Positions 49,889 to 58,910 are shown, counted from the first letter of the stretch. The stretch is 64,000 bases of DNA from an uncultured Microbulbifer sp. (GCF_947489355.1 NZ_CANLDD010000002.1:1-64000), one strand, 5' to 3'. Program-made: numbers and translations. The notes: generated by a model from the letters alone, not told the origin.

Positions 49889-50209
49889 TTAAAGGGCTGT
49901 GTGCATACGCACAGCCAGGTTACCCATAATCCACACGGTACCCAGAACGATAATCAACAGAATCAGGGTTGAGAACAGTACCAGTGCCAGATTTTCACGC
50001 TGCTCTTTTTGCGTAGTCGCATTTAGGAAGTACTTGAGCTGCACAACCAGCTGGGCCACTCCCAGCAGTCCTACCAGCAACAGAACACGCTTATTATCCG
50101 GACCTGCAGAGAGCACCGCTGCGAAGGCGGCGAGCGTCAACACTACAGACAGTACATAGCCGGTGAGATAAGCACGCAAATGGGTTGTAAATCCGGATTT
50201 GTCAGCCAT
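49889..50209 (-). CDS. cyoD: Cytochrome bo-type quinol oxidase subunit IV (106 aa)
   Basis: The start ATG 50209 (MADKSGFTTHLRAYLTGYVL) overlaps the cyoC end by eight bases. Three membrane helices follow (AYLTGYVLSVVLTLAAFAAV, VLLLVGLLGVAQLVVQLKYF and NLALVLFSTLILLIIVLGTV). This matches CyoD/COX4 of prokaryotes, which aids assembly of the oxidase. It is the last gene of the cyo operon, and a hairpin spans its end. Confidence 0.9.
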   Translation of the reverse strand: MADKSGFTTHLRAYLTGYVLSVVLTLAAFAAVLSAGPDNKRVLLLVGLLGVAQLVVQLKYFLNATTQKEQRENLALVLFSTLILLIIVLGTVWIMGNLAVRMHTAL

Positions 50210-50834
50210 ATATCCACCCGCCAAAGTAGACTACCGAAAAGATCCCGATCCAGATCAAGTCCAGAAAGTGCCAAAACAGAGCCAGGCGCAAAAAACGCAG
50301 CTTTATGATATCCACCATCCCCACGCACCATATCTGTGCAATCAGCACCAGCATCCACAGACAACCAAATGTGACATGTAGCCCGTGCAGGGGCACAAGG
50401 CCAAAAAAGGCGGACAAATAACCACTACGCTGTGGTACCCCCCCTTTTGCGGCCATTGCTGAGAAATCGTAAAGCTCCAAAACCAGAAAGCCGAGCCCCA
50501 GAACCAGGGTCAGCACCACCCAGAATAAAAAACTGGCTTGGCTACGCTGGTGTTTCATGGTAACCGTGGCAATACCCACGGTGAGGCTACTGGTAAGCAG
50601 CAACATAGTCTGAGCAAACAGGCTGCCAAAATCGAACAACTCCCTCGGACCGGGCCCCCCGGCCGTGGCGCCGATCATAGTGATATAAATGGCGAAGACG
50701 ACCCCAAAGAAAATCAGATCGCTCATCATAAAAACCCAAAACCCGAAGATGGCCACATCCGGGTCTTTGTGCAAGGCCCCTGGAGTATCTCCTGGGTTCG
50801 TGCTCGGATTATTGATTGCAGTGTTTCCTTCCAT
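50202..50834 (-). CDS. cyoC: Cytochrome bo-type quinol oxidase subunit III (210 aa)
   Basis: Five membrane helices of subunit III are seen (FGFWVFMMSDLIFFGVVFAI, TMLLLTSSLTVGIATVTM, FLFWVVLTLVLGLGFLVLEL, FFGLVPLHGLHVTFGCLWML and LALFWHFLDLIWIGIFSVVY). The FHGLHV-like GLVPLHGLHVTFG motif is typical of CyoC. It is needed for a stable oxidase. It follows cyoB by eight bases and overlaps cyoD. Confidence 0.93.
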   Translation of the reverse strand: MEGNTAINNPSTNPGDTPGALHKDPDVAIFGFWVFMMSDLIFFGVVFAIYITMIGATAGGPGPRELFDFGSLFAQTMLLLTSSLTVGIATVTMKHQRSQASFLFWVVLTLVLGLGFLVLELYDFSAMAAKGGVPQRSGYLSAFFGLVPLHGLHVTFGCLWMLVLIAQIWCVGMVDIIKLRFLRLALFWHFLDLIWIGIFSVVYFGGWIYG

Positions 50835-50842
50835 CTGTTGGT

Positions 50843-52918
50843 CTAATGCTCCAATTTGGCATAGCCTGTGTTTTGCGGGGTATTTTCAAAGTCCCTGTCC
50901 ACCGCTTGACTCTTTTTCACCAATCCCAACCATCGCTCCGTATCCGACTGGACCTCACTTGCCGAAATAACCTGCTCGGATTCCCAGCGAAAAGAGGAAG
51001 CTATCACTGCGCCGAGTATCAGCAGCGCAGAGGCCAGGGCCAGCCACCACATATACCAGACCAGAGCAAACATCAGGACTCCACTGGTCACACACAGAAT
51101 AAAGCCCAGGGAGTTGTTTTTCGGAAGCTCAATATCCCGGTATACCTTTGGCGGCTGATAGGCGTACCCCTGTTCCTTGGCCTCGGTAAATGCATCCCGT
51201 TCCGTTACCCGGGGCAATTGGGCAAAATTATAGGATGGCACCGGTGCCGGTATCGACCACTCCAGAGAGCGGCCATCCCAGGGGTCACCCACGGGCACCC
51301 GGTTTTGATTTCTGTTGCGCACGCTCACGATCAATTGCACCACAATGGTAATCAGCGCGGCGAGTATCACCATCGCACCAATAAAAGCCACCACCATAAA
51401 AGGCTTGAAGGTCAGATCCATATAACTGAAGGAGCGCCGTGGCATACCGAGCAGCCCCGCTCCATACAGAGGGAGAAATGTCATCATAAAACCGGCAATC
51501 CACAGAAACGCTGACAGCCGGCCCAACTTGTCATTAAGACGGAAACCGAACGCTTTCGGAAACCAGTAATTGTATCCAGCGAGAAGACCAAACAGCACAC
51601 CGGGAATCAGTACATTATGGAAATGCGCTACCAGAAACAAGGTATTATGCACCTGGAAATCCACGGTCGGATTGGCCAGGATCACGCCGGTCAAACCGCC
51701 GACCACAAACAAAATCAGAAACCCAATGGCGTAAATCATCGGTGCGGTAAAGCGAATCCGTCCCCGGTACATGGTCGCCATCCAGTCATAGACTTTAACA
51801 CCGGTGGGTACCGCAATCAGCATGGTCGCAATACCGAAAACGATATTGATCGTGGGGCTTTGCCCCATGGTAAAAAAGTGGTGCAACCACACGGTAAAAC
51901 TCAATACCGCAATACTTGCAGTAGCAAAAACCAGAGATTTATACCCGTAGAGTCTCTTTGCGGAAAAAGTGGAAAAAACTTCGGAAAAAACACCGTAAGC
52001 GGGTAAGACCAGCAGGTAAACCTCTGGATGTCCGAATAGCCAAAACAGGTTGGCATAATTCATCATGTTCCCACCGAGATCATTGGTGAAAAAATGAAAA
52101 TCCAAGTACCGATCCAAGCCCAACATCAGCGCTGCTACACTGAGCGGTGGCAGGGCAAAAATCATCAAAATAGAAGAGCACAGCGCCGTCCAGCAGAACA
52201 TCGGCATACGAAAGGGCCGCATCCCGGGGCAACGACATTTCAAGATGGTCACGGTGAAATTAATCCCCGTAAGGGTGGTGCCCACGCCGGAAAATACGAT
52301 GGCCCAGATCCAATAGTCAGGGCCGACACCGGGGCTGAAATCCGCCCCCGTGTAGGGTGGATAAGCGGACCAGCCACCGGTGGAAAACTCACCCACCACC
52401 AGGGATATCATCATTAACAGGCCGGATGACACTGTGACCGCCAGGCTGATCTGGTTTAATACCGGAAAAGCCACATCGCGGGCACCAATCTGAAGTGGCA
52501 TCACGTAGTTGATAATACCCACCAGGAATGGAACGGCCACGAAAAACACCATAATAGTGCCGTGGGTACTAAACAACTGGGCAAAGTGGTCTGCATAGAG
52601 AAATCCCTCTGGTGCGGCGGCCTGTTGCGCCCGCATCACCATCCCTTCCAGCAGACCGCGAGTCAGCATCACCAATGCAAACACAATATACATGATGCCG
52701 ATTTTTTTATGATCCGTACTGGTCAACCACTCGGACCAGAGCATGCCCCAGACCCGATACCAGGTCATCAATCCGAGTGTGGCAAGTGTGGCAAAAATGA
52801 CAATGCTACCGGCGGCACTGGCAACAGCCTCACTCACCGAGGGATTATGCAGGAAGCTGCTGAAAACGATTGAATCCCAGTTCAATTTTCCCAGCCAGAA
52901 GTGATCGGCACTACTCAT
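50843..52918 (-). CDS. cyoB: Cytochrome bo-type quinol oxidase subunit I (691 aa)
   Basis: The catalytic subunit with about 15 membrane helices. Haem and copper ligands are recognisable: LFSTHGTIMVFF (low-spin haem His), HPEVYLLVLPAYGVFSEVF (Cu-B His and Tyr), VWLHHFFTMG (Cu-B pair) and FLVAHFHNVLIPG (haem histidines). It oxidises ubiquinol and reduces oxygen while pumping protons. In the quinol site, the Arg of RGLLE and the His and Gln of DHFAQ match E. coli Arg71, His98 and Gln101, with Asp75 replaced by Glu. It overlaps cyoA by four bases. Confidence 0.95.
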   Translation of the reverse strand: MSSADHFWLGKLNWDSIVFSSFLHNPSVSEAVASAAGSIVIFATLATLGLMTWYRVWGMLWSEWLTSTDHKKIGIMYIVFALVMLTRGLLEGMVMRAQQAAAPEGFLYADHFAQLFSTHGTIMVFFVAVPFLVGIINYVMPLQIGARDVAFPVLNQISLAVTVSSGLLMMISLVVGEFSTGGWSAYPPYTGADFSPGVGPDYWIWAIVFSGVGTTLTGINFTVTILKCRCPGMRPFRMPMFCWTALCSSILMIFALPPLSVAALMLGLDRYLDFHFFTNDLGGNMMNYANLFWLFGHPEVYLLVLPAYGVFSEVFSTFSAKRLYGYKSLVFATASIAVLSFTVWLHHFFTMGQSPTINIVFGIATMLIAVPTGVKVYDWMATMYRGRIRFTAPMIYAIGFLILFVVGGLTGVILANPTVDFQVHNTLFLVAHFHNVLIPGVLFGLLAGYNYWFPKAFGFRLNDKLGRLSAFLWIAGFMMTFLPLYGAGLLGMPRRSFSYMDLTFKPFMVVAFIGAMVILAALITIVVQLIVSVRNRNQNRVPVGDPWDGRSLEWSIPAPVPSYNFAQLPRVTERDAFTEAKEQGYAYQPPKVYRDIELPKNNSLGFILCVTSGVLMFALVWYMWWLALASALLILGAVIASSFRWESEQVISASEVQSDTERWLGLVKKSQAVDRDFENTPQNTGYAKLEH

Positions 52919-53949
52919 GGTTGCGCATCCTTCACAGCATCCCTACTCCGGCCAAATTTTTCCGTACCGGGTTGCTCCTCAATACTGAGCGGTTTGCCGG
53001 AGTGATAGCGCATCACAATGTCCCGGAAAAGCTGTAAATTGGGCAGCGTGAAATAAATGGCTTTGGCAGGCATTTGCGCCGTGGCCAATTCACTATGCGC
53101 CTTGCGCCGAGTTGAACGCTCAGCCAAACGATGATAGGTGGCCGTATCCAGTTCAATTCCCACAGCACGCACCTGTTCCGACCAGGTATGAAATTCCTCT
53201 TCGCTCCTCACCGATACTGTAAATTTTTGATCGGCAAATCCCCTTCCCGTGAACTGAGTGTTTTCCCCCTCGGTTTCCCCAGTTTTCGAAGCAATAAAAT
53301 TAAGCTTGGTGGTCATACCCGGCATCACGTAGATTTGCCCAGCGAGAGCGGAGATCAGGAATGATTGCATTACCGTATCGCTGGTCAAAGTCATGGATAC
53401 TGGTGTGTGTACAGGAATCACCAGTTCTCCAACCGTGGCGATACCCAGGTCGGGGTAAATGAAAAGCCATTTCCAGTCCAGTCCCACCACCTGCATCTGT
53501 ATAGGCGGTAGAACCCCTTCAACCGCCTGGTAGGGGTCCAACCGGCTGGTGGCACGCCAGAGCATGGAAGACAGGACCAGTATCACCATAAAAGGGACAC
53601 CCCACATCATCAGCTCCAGCGGACCGTAAGATTCCCACTTGGGTGCATAAATACCGTGTCCTTTCTTGCGGCGGTACTTGATCAGTATCACCGGCACCAG
53701 GATAAACACCGGAAAGATCGCCACCATGGTCAGGGCTATCACCCACAGGAAATGCGTTTTCTGCTCCTGGGCGATGGGCCCCAGAGGCACCAGGAAAGAC
53801 TCGGCAGCAGAGACTTGGCCGGGACTCAATAAGAAAGGTAGAAAAAACAAGAATACAAGCGTGAGCCTGGGCAAATGGAAAAATCTCCACTCCAGCGCCG
53901 GGTGGCTCAGTTGCAGAAACCCCACAGGCGATCCAACTTTCCAGTCCAT
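52915..53949 (-). CDS. cyoA: Cytochrome bo-type quinol oxidase subunit II (344 aa)
   Basis: The mature part has two membrane helices (FLWVIALTMVAIFPVFILVP and LMMWGVPFMVILVLSSMLW) and the cupredoxin-like periplasmic domain (QMQVVGLDWKWLFIYPDLGI, VMQSFLISALAGQIYVMPGM). No cysteines are present, so there is no CuA site, as expected for a quinol oxidase. The start is uncertain: ATG 53949 has no ribosome site, whereas a TTG at the start of LPRLTLVFLFFLP with GGAGTGGAG upstream would give a normal signal peptide ending VSA-AES. It is the first gene of the operon; cyoE is not in the window. Confidence 0.92.
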   Translation of the reverse strand: MDWKVGSPVGFLQLSHPALEWRFFHLPRLTLVFLFFLPFLLSPGQVSAAESFLVPLGPIAQEQKTHFLWVIALTMVAIFPVFILVPVILIKYRRKKGHGIYAPKWESYGPLELMMWGVPFMVILVLSSMLWRATSRLDPYQAVEGVLPPIQMQVVGLDWKWLFIYPDLGIATVGELVIPVHTPVSMTLTSDTVMQSFLISALAGQIYVMPGMTTKLNFIASKTGETEGENTQFTGRGFADQKFTVSVRSEEEFHTWSEQVRAVGIELDTATYHRLAERSTRRKAHSELATAQMPAKAIYFTLPNLQLFRDIVMRYHSGKPLSIEEQPGTEKFGRSRDAVKDAQP

Positions 53950-54256
53950 GGTAAAGTCCGCCGAAGATATTATTTCCCCGTCAATCAGGCAGATTGCCAG
54001 GTCCGTATGGCATAAAAAAAGTCACCACCGCTCTGTGTGCCCCTTGAATGCAAGCAACTCTGCGCGGTTGTACCGCTACTTCAAGGGCGATTGTTCGGCA
54101 AACCGTCTCACCAGACCAGAATAGCTGATCGGGGCACGCTTGTCCGCCAGCCGAACGCCAGCTCGGGGGGCAATGGATGTTGCTTTGCGTGTTTACAATT
54201 GGAAAACCCATTCCCCACCAGAGTGCTTCCGGGCCAATCCTGAAAAAACCGGAAGA
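53950..54256. other. Intergenic region upstream of cyoA
   Basis: 307 bases without a gene. An inverted repeat CTTCCGG/CCGGAAG (54,226-54,255) lies just after the queF stop and may form the 3' end of that transcript. A promoter for cyo should lie here, but I cannot point to a clear one. Confidence 0.45.
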
Positions 54257-55087
54257 CTACTGGCGGGGAAAGCGCGGTGGCAAATGTTTCTCAATACACG
54301 TAGTACGCAGGGGGTTAATATCCAGGCCCCCGCGGCGAGTATAGCGGGCGCAAATCGTCAGCTCGGAAAAATCCGCCAGCTGCCGGAGATCACAAAACAT
54401 GCGCTCTACACAGTGCTCGTGAAAATCCTGATGTTCGCGAAAGGAAATAATATAGGCCAATAGCGCCTCACGCTCGAGCGCTGGTCCCTTGTACTCCACC
54501 ACGACTGTGGCCCAGTCCGGTTGACCGGTAACCGGACAGTTGGTGCGCAGCAGATGGCTATAGAGTGTTTCGTTCACGTCCTCCTCGCGTTTGTCCAGGG
54601 CGAGCAGTGCCGAATCCGGCTGGTATTGCGCCACTTCGATATCCAGAGGATCCAGGCAATAGCCCTGGGGCTTTTCCACCGTCAGGGCCGCATCCTCCAC
54701 ATCCATCAGGGTGACGCCCACATTGATTAGAGCGGCGGCGCTCAGGTCCCGTGTCAGAGTATCCTGTACCAAGCGCCAGGACTCAAACCTGCTCTGATTA
54801 AACGCATTCAGATACAATTTGAGGGATTTGGACTCCACCATGTGGGGACTCTCTGCCGGAAAGCTGAAGCGCGCCACTGCCACCTGGGGCTTGCCCCTGG
54901 GGTTCAGCCAGGAGAGTTCAAACGCCCACCACTCGTCCACCCCAAAAAACGGCAGCGCACCGGGGGGCAGCCCCAACTGAGCGCGGGAAACAGAGCGCTG
55001 GATTGGATGCAGCAACTGCGGGTTGTAGGTGGATTCGTAAGTGGTCTCCCGGCCCAGAGGGAGATTGTGCCAGTCTTTTCTGCTCAT
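54257..55087 (-). CDS. queF: NADPH-dependent 7-cyano-7-deazaguanine reductase, type II (276 aa)
   Basis: QueF reduces preQ0 to preQ1 in queuosine synthesis. The start ATG 55087 (MSRKDWHNLPLGRETTYEST) gives the normal length of the two-domain type II enzyme. Visible hallmarks are ESKSLKLYLNAFNQSRFE, the catalytic cysteine in RTNCPVTGQPDWATV (about residue 182, followed by the conserved Asp), and FHEHCVERMFCDLR. It is separated from yadH by eight bases and probably cotranscribed with it. Confidence 0.95.
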   Translation of the reverse strand: MSRKDWHNLPLGRETTYESTYNPQLLHPIQRSVSRAQLGLPPGALPFFGVDEWWAFELSWLNPRGKPQVAVARFSFPAESPHMVESKSLKLYLNAFNQSRFESWRLVQDTLTRDLSAAALINVGVTLMDVEDAALTVEKPQGYCLDPLDIEVAQYQPDSALLALDKREEDVNETLYSHLLRTNCPVTGQPDWATVVVEYKGPALEREALLAYIISFREHQDFHEHCVERMFCDLRQLADFSELTICARYTRRGGLDINPLRTTCIEKHLPPRFPRQ

Positions 55088-55095
55088 ACTCAGCC

Positions 55096-55869
55096 TCAGT
55101 GCCGCAAACGCTTGCCGTGGCTCATCAGGTAGAGACCCCAGCCCACAAGCAATGCAATAAATATCAGAACCCCGACAAAAGCCCAAACCACATTGATATC
55201 GGAGACGCCCAGAATCCCGTACCGAAAGGAATTCACCATATACAAAATCGGATTCAGTTTCGACAGCCCCTGCCAAAATGGGGAGAGCAAATCAATGGAG
55301 TAGAAGACACCCCCCAAATAAGTGAGTGGTGTCAGTACAAAAGTGGGGATAATGGAAATAGCATCAAAACTGTTGGCATAGATCGCATTGATAAATCCAG
55401 CCAGGGAAAACAATACTGCGGCCAATAACACGATGGCCGTGGTGACAACCAGATACTTCACACTCAATGAAGTAAAAAACACTGCCACCAGGGTTACAAT
55501 CAAACCGACCATTAAACCCCGCGCGACGCCCCCAAACACATAGCCAGCCATCACCGTCCAGTTGGGCGTGGGGGACACCAGAAGCTCCTCAACACTGCGT
55601 TGGAACTTGGCACTGTAAAAAGAGGAAGCCACATTCGCGTAGGAATTGGTGATCACCGACATCATAATCAACCCCGGCACCACGAACTCCATATAGGGAT
55701 AGCCACCCATGTCACCGATCCGTCTGCCAATGAGCGAGCCAAAAATAACAAAATACAGGGACATGGTGATCACTGGCGGTACCAGCGTCTGCGGCCATAT
55801 GCGGGTAAAACGCCGCAGTTCGCGACGGAAAATAGTGCTGAATGATATCCAGATCAACTTGCCGCTCAC
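55096..55869 (-). CDS. yadH: ABC-2 type permease, YadH-like (257 aa)
   Basis: Six membrane helices of the ABC-2 family are visible (TLVPPVITMSLYFVIFGSLI at the start; ISIIPTFVLTPLTYLGGVFY in the middle; WAFVGVLIFIALLVGWGLY at the end). The conserved PGLIMMSVITNSYANVASSF and RSVEELLVSPTPNW parts are as in E. coli YadH. The substrate is unknown. Its start overlaps the stop of the ATPase gene (ATGA). Confidence 0.9.
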   Translation of the reverse strand: MSGKLIWISFSTIFRRELRRFTRIWPQTLVPPVITMSLYFVIFGSLIGRRIGDMGGYPYMEFVVPGLIMMSVITNSYANVASSFYSAKFQRSVEELLVSPTPNWTVMAGYVFGGVARGLMVGLIVTLVAVFFTSLSVKYLVVTTAIVLLAAVLFSLAGFINAIYANSFDAISIIPTFVLTPLTYLGGVFYSIDLLSPFWQGLSKLNPILYMVNSFRYGILGVSDINVVWAFVGVLIFIALLVGWGLYLMSHGKRLRH

Positions 55870-56801
55870 TGCTCTAGCCCTTCCATTTTTTCCTCAGACA
55901 GCATGGAGAGAAATAATTCCTCCAGACGGTTGGCGCGGTTGCGCATACTGGTCACAGTGACGCCCTGTGCCTTGAGCGCAATGAAAAGCTCGGTCAACGA
56001 CTGGCCCTTCTCAACAGTGACTTCCAGGGAATGGCTGTCCAAGAGGCGGCATTCAAATTCCATCAAAACCGGCGCCTTGGTCAGATACGCGTTGCAATCG
56101 AGGATAAACGTCTCGCGATTGAGTGTTTTCAGCAGGGACTTGATCGAGGTGTTCTCAACAATAATTCCCTTGTCGATAATGGCAATATTGCGGCACAGGC
56201 TTTCTGCCTCCTCCAGGTAGTGGGTTGTGAGGATTATCGTGGTGCCCTGCGCGTTGATCTTCTCCAGGAAACGCCACATGGAGCGGCGCAACTCAATATC
56301 CACCCCGGCGGTCGGTTCATCGAGGATCAGCAGCTTCGGTTCGTGAATCAGTGCCCGCGCTATCATCAACCGGCGCTTCATTCCTCCTGACAGCATACGC
56401 GCCTGGGTCGCGCGCTTGTCCCAAAGACCCAACTGCTTTAAGTACTTTTCTGTGCGCTCCCCAGCCAGTTTGCGCGGCATCCCGTAAAAGCCCCCCTGGG
56501 TCATTAAGATGTCGGAGACCTTTTCAAACTGGCTGAAATTGAATTCCTGGGGTACCACACCCAGCAAACGCTTGGCGGCGGAGAAATTCCTGTCGGTATC
56601 AACCCCGAAAATTGAAACACTCCCCGCCGTCTTACGCACCAGCGAGCAAATAATGCCAATAGTGGTGGACTTACCCGCACCATTGGGACCTAACAGGGCA
56701 AAAAAGTCCCCCGGCTGTACCGCAAAGCTGATGCCTTTCAGAGCCTGAAAGCCATTTTCATAGGTTTTTTGCAAGTTTTGGATGGATAGCGCCGCAGTCA
56801 T
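55866..56801 (-). CDS. yadG: ABC transporter ATPase, YadG-like (311 aa)
   Basis: An ABC ATPase: Walker A GPNGAGKST (residues 38-46), Q-loop VVPQEFNFSQFE, signature LSGG (137-140) and Walker B LLILDEPTAGVD (157-168), and the H-loop in ILTTHYLEEAESL. The C-terminal 80 residues form the extension seen in YadG-type proteins. It drives the YadH permease encoded next to it. The gene pair is upstream of queF and probably makes one transcript. Confidence 0.93.
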   Translation of the reverse strand: MTAALSIQNLQKTYENGFQALKGISFAVQPGDFFALLGPNGAGKSTTIGIICSLVRKTAGSVSIFGVDTDRNFSAAKRLLGVVPQEFNFSQFEKVSDILMTQGGFYGMPRKLAGERTEKYLKQLGLWDKRATQARMLSGGMKRRLMIARALIHEPKLLILDEPTAGVDIELRRSMWRFLEKINAQGTTIILTTHYLEEAESLCRNIAIIDKGIIVENTSIKSLLKTLNRETFILDCNAYLTKAPVLMEFECRLLDSHSLEVTVEKGQSLTELFIALKAQGVTVTSMRNRANRLEELFLSMLSEEKMEGLEQ

Positions 56802-56954
56802 CTTTCACTCCTATCGCTGAAAGCGCCATTCAACGGGCTTGCCTGGAAGATTTCAAGCACAGGGCAGGGATTTGACTCTAAACGCCGCCGAGCAGTTACA
56901 AGCCGGGGCGCACTAGTGAAATAGATAGACTAACAGGCAATAGACTGGAAAATT

Positions 56955-56982
56955 AAAAAGTCGCTCGTTCGAGCGGCTTTTT
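56955..56982 (-). terminator. Terminator of the tRNA operon
   Basis: GTCGCTCG and CGAGCGGC pair (with a G-U), flanked by AAAAA and TTTTT that extend the stem, and minus-strand T follows. It lies four bases after the tRNA-Gly 3' end and looks bidirectional. Confidence 0.8.
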
Positions 56983-56985
56983 AGT

Positions 56986-57061
56986 TGGAGCGGGAAACCG
57001 GGTTCGAACCGGCGACCTCAACCTTGGCAAGGTTGCGCTCTACCAACTGAGCTATTCCCGC
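56986..57061 (-). tRNA. tRNA-Gly (anticodon GCC), copy 2
   Basis: A 76-base cloverleaf with acceptor GCGGGAA, anticodon loop CTTGCCAAG, T arm GGTTCGAACCC and encoded CCA. It differs from the other copy by one base in the T arm (C instead of T). Confidence 0.95.
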
Positions 57062-57071
57062 ATTTTGGATT

Positions 57072-57096
57072 GGCCCGGCAGCTCGGCTGCCGGGCC
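57072..57096. repeat. Strong hairpin between tRNA-Gly and tRNA-Glu
   Basis: GGCCCGGCAGC and GCTGCCGGGCC pair perfectly over 11 bases with loop TCG. Such spacer hairpins may direct processing of the tRNA precursor. A smaller one (ACTCTGCC/GGCAGAGT, 57,254-57,270) is in the other spacer. Confidence 0.7.
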
Positions 57097-57100
57097 CTAT

Positions 57101-57176
57101 TGGCATCCCCAAGGGGAGTCGAACCCCTGTTACCGCCGTGAAAGGGCGGTGTCCTAGGCCTCTAGACGATGGGGAC
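57101..57176 (-). tRNA. tRNA-Glu (anticodon TTC), copy 2
   Basis: A 76-base gene starting GTCCCCATCGTCTAGAGG, with TTC in the anticodon loop (CCTTTCACG), T arm GGTTCGACTCC and encoded CCA. It appears identical to the other copy. Confidence 0.95.
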
Positions 57177-57282
57177 AAAAACCTGCACTACAACCTGCGG
57201 GTCTCGTGCTGCCACACTGTCTTTGGCACTGCCAGCAAACAATCGGTGGCCATACTCTGCCTGGCAGAGTAACTTATAGAAT

Positions 57283-57358
57283 TGGAGCGGGAAACCGGAT
57301 TCGAACCGGCGACCTCAACCTTGGCAAGGTTGCGCTCTACCAACTGAGCTATTCCCGC
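57283..57358 (-). tRNA. tRNA-Gly (anticodon GCC), copy 1
   Basis: A 76-base cloverleaf like copy 2, with T arm GGTTCGAATCC. It is separated by one base from the upstream tRNA-Glu. Confidence 0.95.
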
Positions 57359-57359
57359 A

Positions 57360-57435
57360 TGGCATCCCCAAGGGGAGTCGAACCCCTGTTACCGCCGTGA
57401 AAGGGCGGTGTCCTAGGCCTCTAGACGATGGGGAC
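57360..57435 (-). tRNA. tRNA-Glu (anticodon TTC), copy 1
   Basis: First gene of the operon on the minus strand, with TTC anticodon and encoded CCA. The Glu-Gly unit is repeated downstream. Confidence 0.95.
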
Positions 57436-57496
57436 CCAGATTTACTTGCGTTGTCGCAGCGCTCTACAGTGTAGCTCCGCGTCAGAAGTGGGGCGC

Positions 57497-57525
57497 ATTC
57501 TATGCACCACCCGGGGTGCTGTCAA
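57497..57525 (-). promoter_or_regulatory. Promoter of the tRNA operon
   Basis: A perfect TTGACA (57,520-57,525), 17 bases, then TAGAAT (57,497-57,502), followed by a G/C-rich discriminator (GCGCCCC). GC-rich discriminators are known to make stable-RNA promoters sensitive to ppGpp. Confidence 0.75.
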
Positions 57526-57563
57526 CATTCCCGTTAAATTTTTTTTCTTTTATTGTCAGACAC

Positions 57564-58373
57564 TTACCCAACCCAACGGATTCCGGTAGACAGGCCCCAA
57601 AGCCGGACCGAGGCACTGTTATGCACACTTTTAGCCCGAAGGTGTAGTGCTTCGAGAAATACGCGGATACGCTTCGCATTGGCACCCAGATCACTGACGC
57701 CCACACGGGAGCTGGAACGCACATCCACCCGGGAGCCCCCATTGTCCTCCGCCTGCACCCGCACCACAATGTCATCGCTTAACCCCAGCAACCGTGTCCT
57801 GTCCACTGCTTCCAGATAACCGCGCTCGGGCTGGTAGGATACAAGTTTCCAGCCTAGCTCCTCTGCCACCTCTGCCGCCAACTCTGTCGTGCGAACCACG
57901 GGTAACTGGACCTGCAGGGGCATTATATCCGCATAGACATCAACGCCGCGCTGCAGGCGGGCCACGGGTTCTCCCCCATATTCGGCACTGTTATCCCCTG
58001 CCTTGCGCAGAGCCAGAATTGCGCGGTATTGGGGCGGATTGCGGGTATCTGTGCTGATATCGTGAATTCGCGGTACGCTGAAGTTGTCCTTGCCCACCGT
58101 CATCAAGGGCACTGCCACCGGCAACAACCCCAATAAAACTGCCCACAGGGCATTGCTGCGGGCATCGACATTGTGACTGCGCACACCCCAGACAAAGACA
58201 AACAGACCGGCCAGCGCAATCGCCAGCGCCGCCAACCCAGCGTAAGTGAATACCTTGAAGGCCATCCCAAAGTGCAGCAGCCCGAACCTCAGCGCCAACC
58301 CAGCGAAAACAATGGCAGTGAGTAAAACCCATTGCGCCCACAACAGAGCGCGACTCCAGTGCCTGTGTGTCAC
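57564..58373 (-). CDS. DUF1499-family membrane protein (269 aa)
   Basis: Three membrane helices occupy residues 8-95 (WVLLTAIVFAGLALRFGL, FTYAGLAALAIALAGLFVF and NALWAVLLGLLPVAVPLM). The soluble DUF1499 domain follows: VPRIHDISTDTRNPPQY, the segment GWKLVSYQPERGYLEAV, and DDIVVRVQAEDNGGSRVDVR, ending in a helix with RIRVFLEAL. DUF1499 has no established function. It overlaps the msrB stop by four bases and is probably cotranscribed with it. Confidence 0.85.
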   Translation of the reverse strand: MTHRHWSRALLWAQWVLLTAIVFAGLALRFGLLHFGMAFKVFTYAGLAALAIALAGLFVFVWGVRSHNVDARSNALWAVLLGLLPVAVPLMTVGKDNFSVPRIHDISTDTRNPPQYRAILALRKAGDNSAEYGGEPVARLQRGVDVYADIMPLQVQLPVVRTTELAAEVAEELGWKLVSYQPERGYLEAVDRTRLLGLSDDIVVRVQAEDNGGSRVDVRSSSRVGVSDLGANAKRIRVFLEALHLRAKSVHNSASVRLWGLSTGIRWVG

Positions 58374-58783
58374 CCCTCACCCCCTTTCTCGCCATCGTCT
58401 TTTTCGAGCTTTACCGACAGGGAATTCACGCAATAGCGCAAGCCTGTGTCGGTGGGGCCATCGTTAAATACATGCCCCAAATGGCTGTCGCAGTTGCGGC
58501 AACGAACCTCCACCCTGTGCATGCCTAAACTGCTATCGGGCAAGTCTCTAGTGATGCCCCGGCTCGCCTCTGCATCGAAACTGGGCCAGCCGCATTGGCT
58601 CTCAAACTTCGCTGCAGAGTCAAACAGCACTTCGCCACAACAGCGGCAGCGATAGACACCCCTGTCAAAAACATCCCAATACTCCCCGCTAAAGGGCGCC
58701 TCTGTCCCACCTTTGCGGCAGACTTCAAACTCTTCGTCTGTCAGCTTATCGCGCCAGTAGTTATCGTCTTTTTGTTTTGACAT
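58370..58783 (-). CDS. msrB: Peptide-methionine (R)-S-oxide reductase MsrB (137 aa)
   Basis: Repairs oxidised methionine R-sulfoxides. Structural zinc cysteines are C46/C49 and C95/C98; the catalytic cysteine is C118 in RYCVNSLSV. The conserved QCGWPSFD and GHVFNDGP segments are present. Length is standard. It is divergent from alaA across 127 bases and overlaps the DUF1499 gene. Confidence 0.95.
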   Translation of the reverse strand: MSKQKDDNYWRDKLTDEEFEVCRKGGTEAPFSGEYWDVFDRGVYRCRCCGEVLFDSAAKFESQCGWPSFDAEASRGITRDLPDSSLGMHRVEVRCRNCDSHLGHVFNDGPTDTGLRYCVNSLSVKLEKDDGEKGGEG

Positions 58784-58910
58784 ACTCTGTTACCCGTAAT
58801 TACCAGTTCCCGCAGGAGCGGTGCCGACCGCTAGTGGACTTCCCGGCTTTTGCGCAGCTCGCTCGCGGCCCAGGGCGGCTCCTGCCAGGCCACAGGGTTG
58901 CCGAACCACC

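Noticed and set aside
56986..57435. tRNA-Glu/Gly cluster as a second phage attachment site
   Set aside because: Phage genes are absent on both sides; the repeat is a tandem tRNA duplication.
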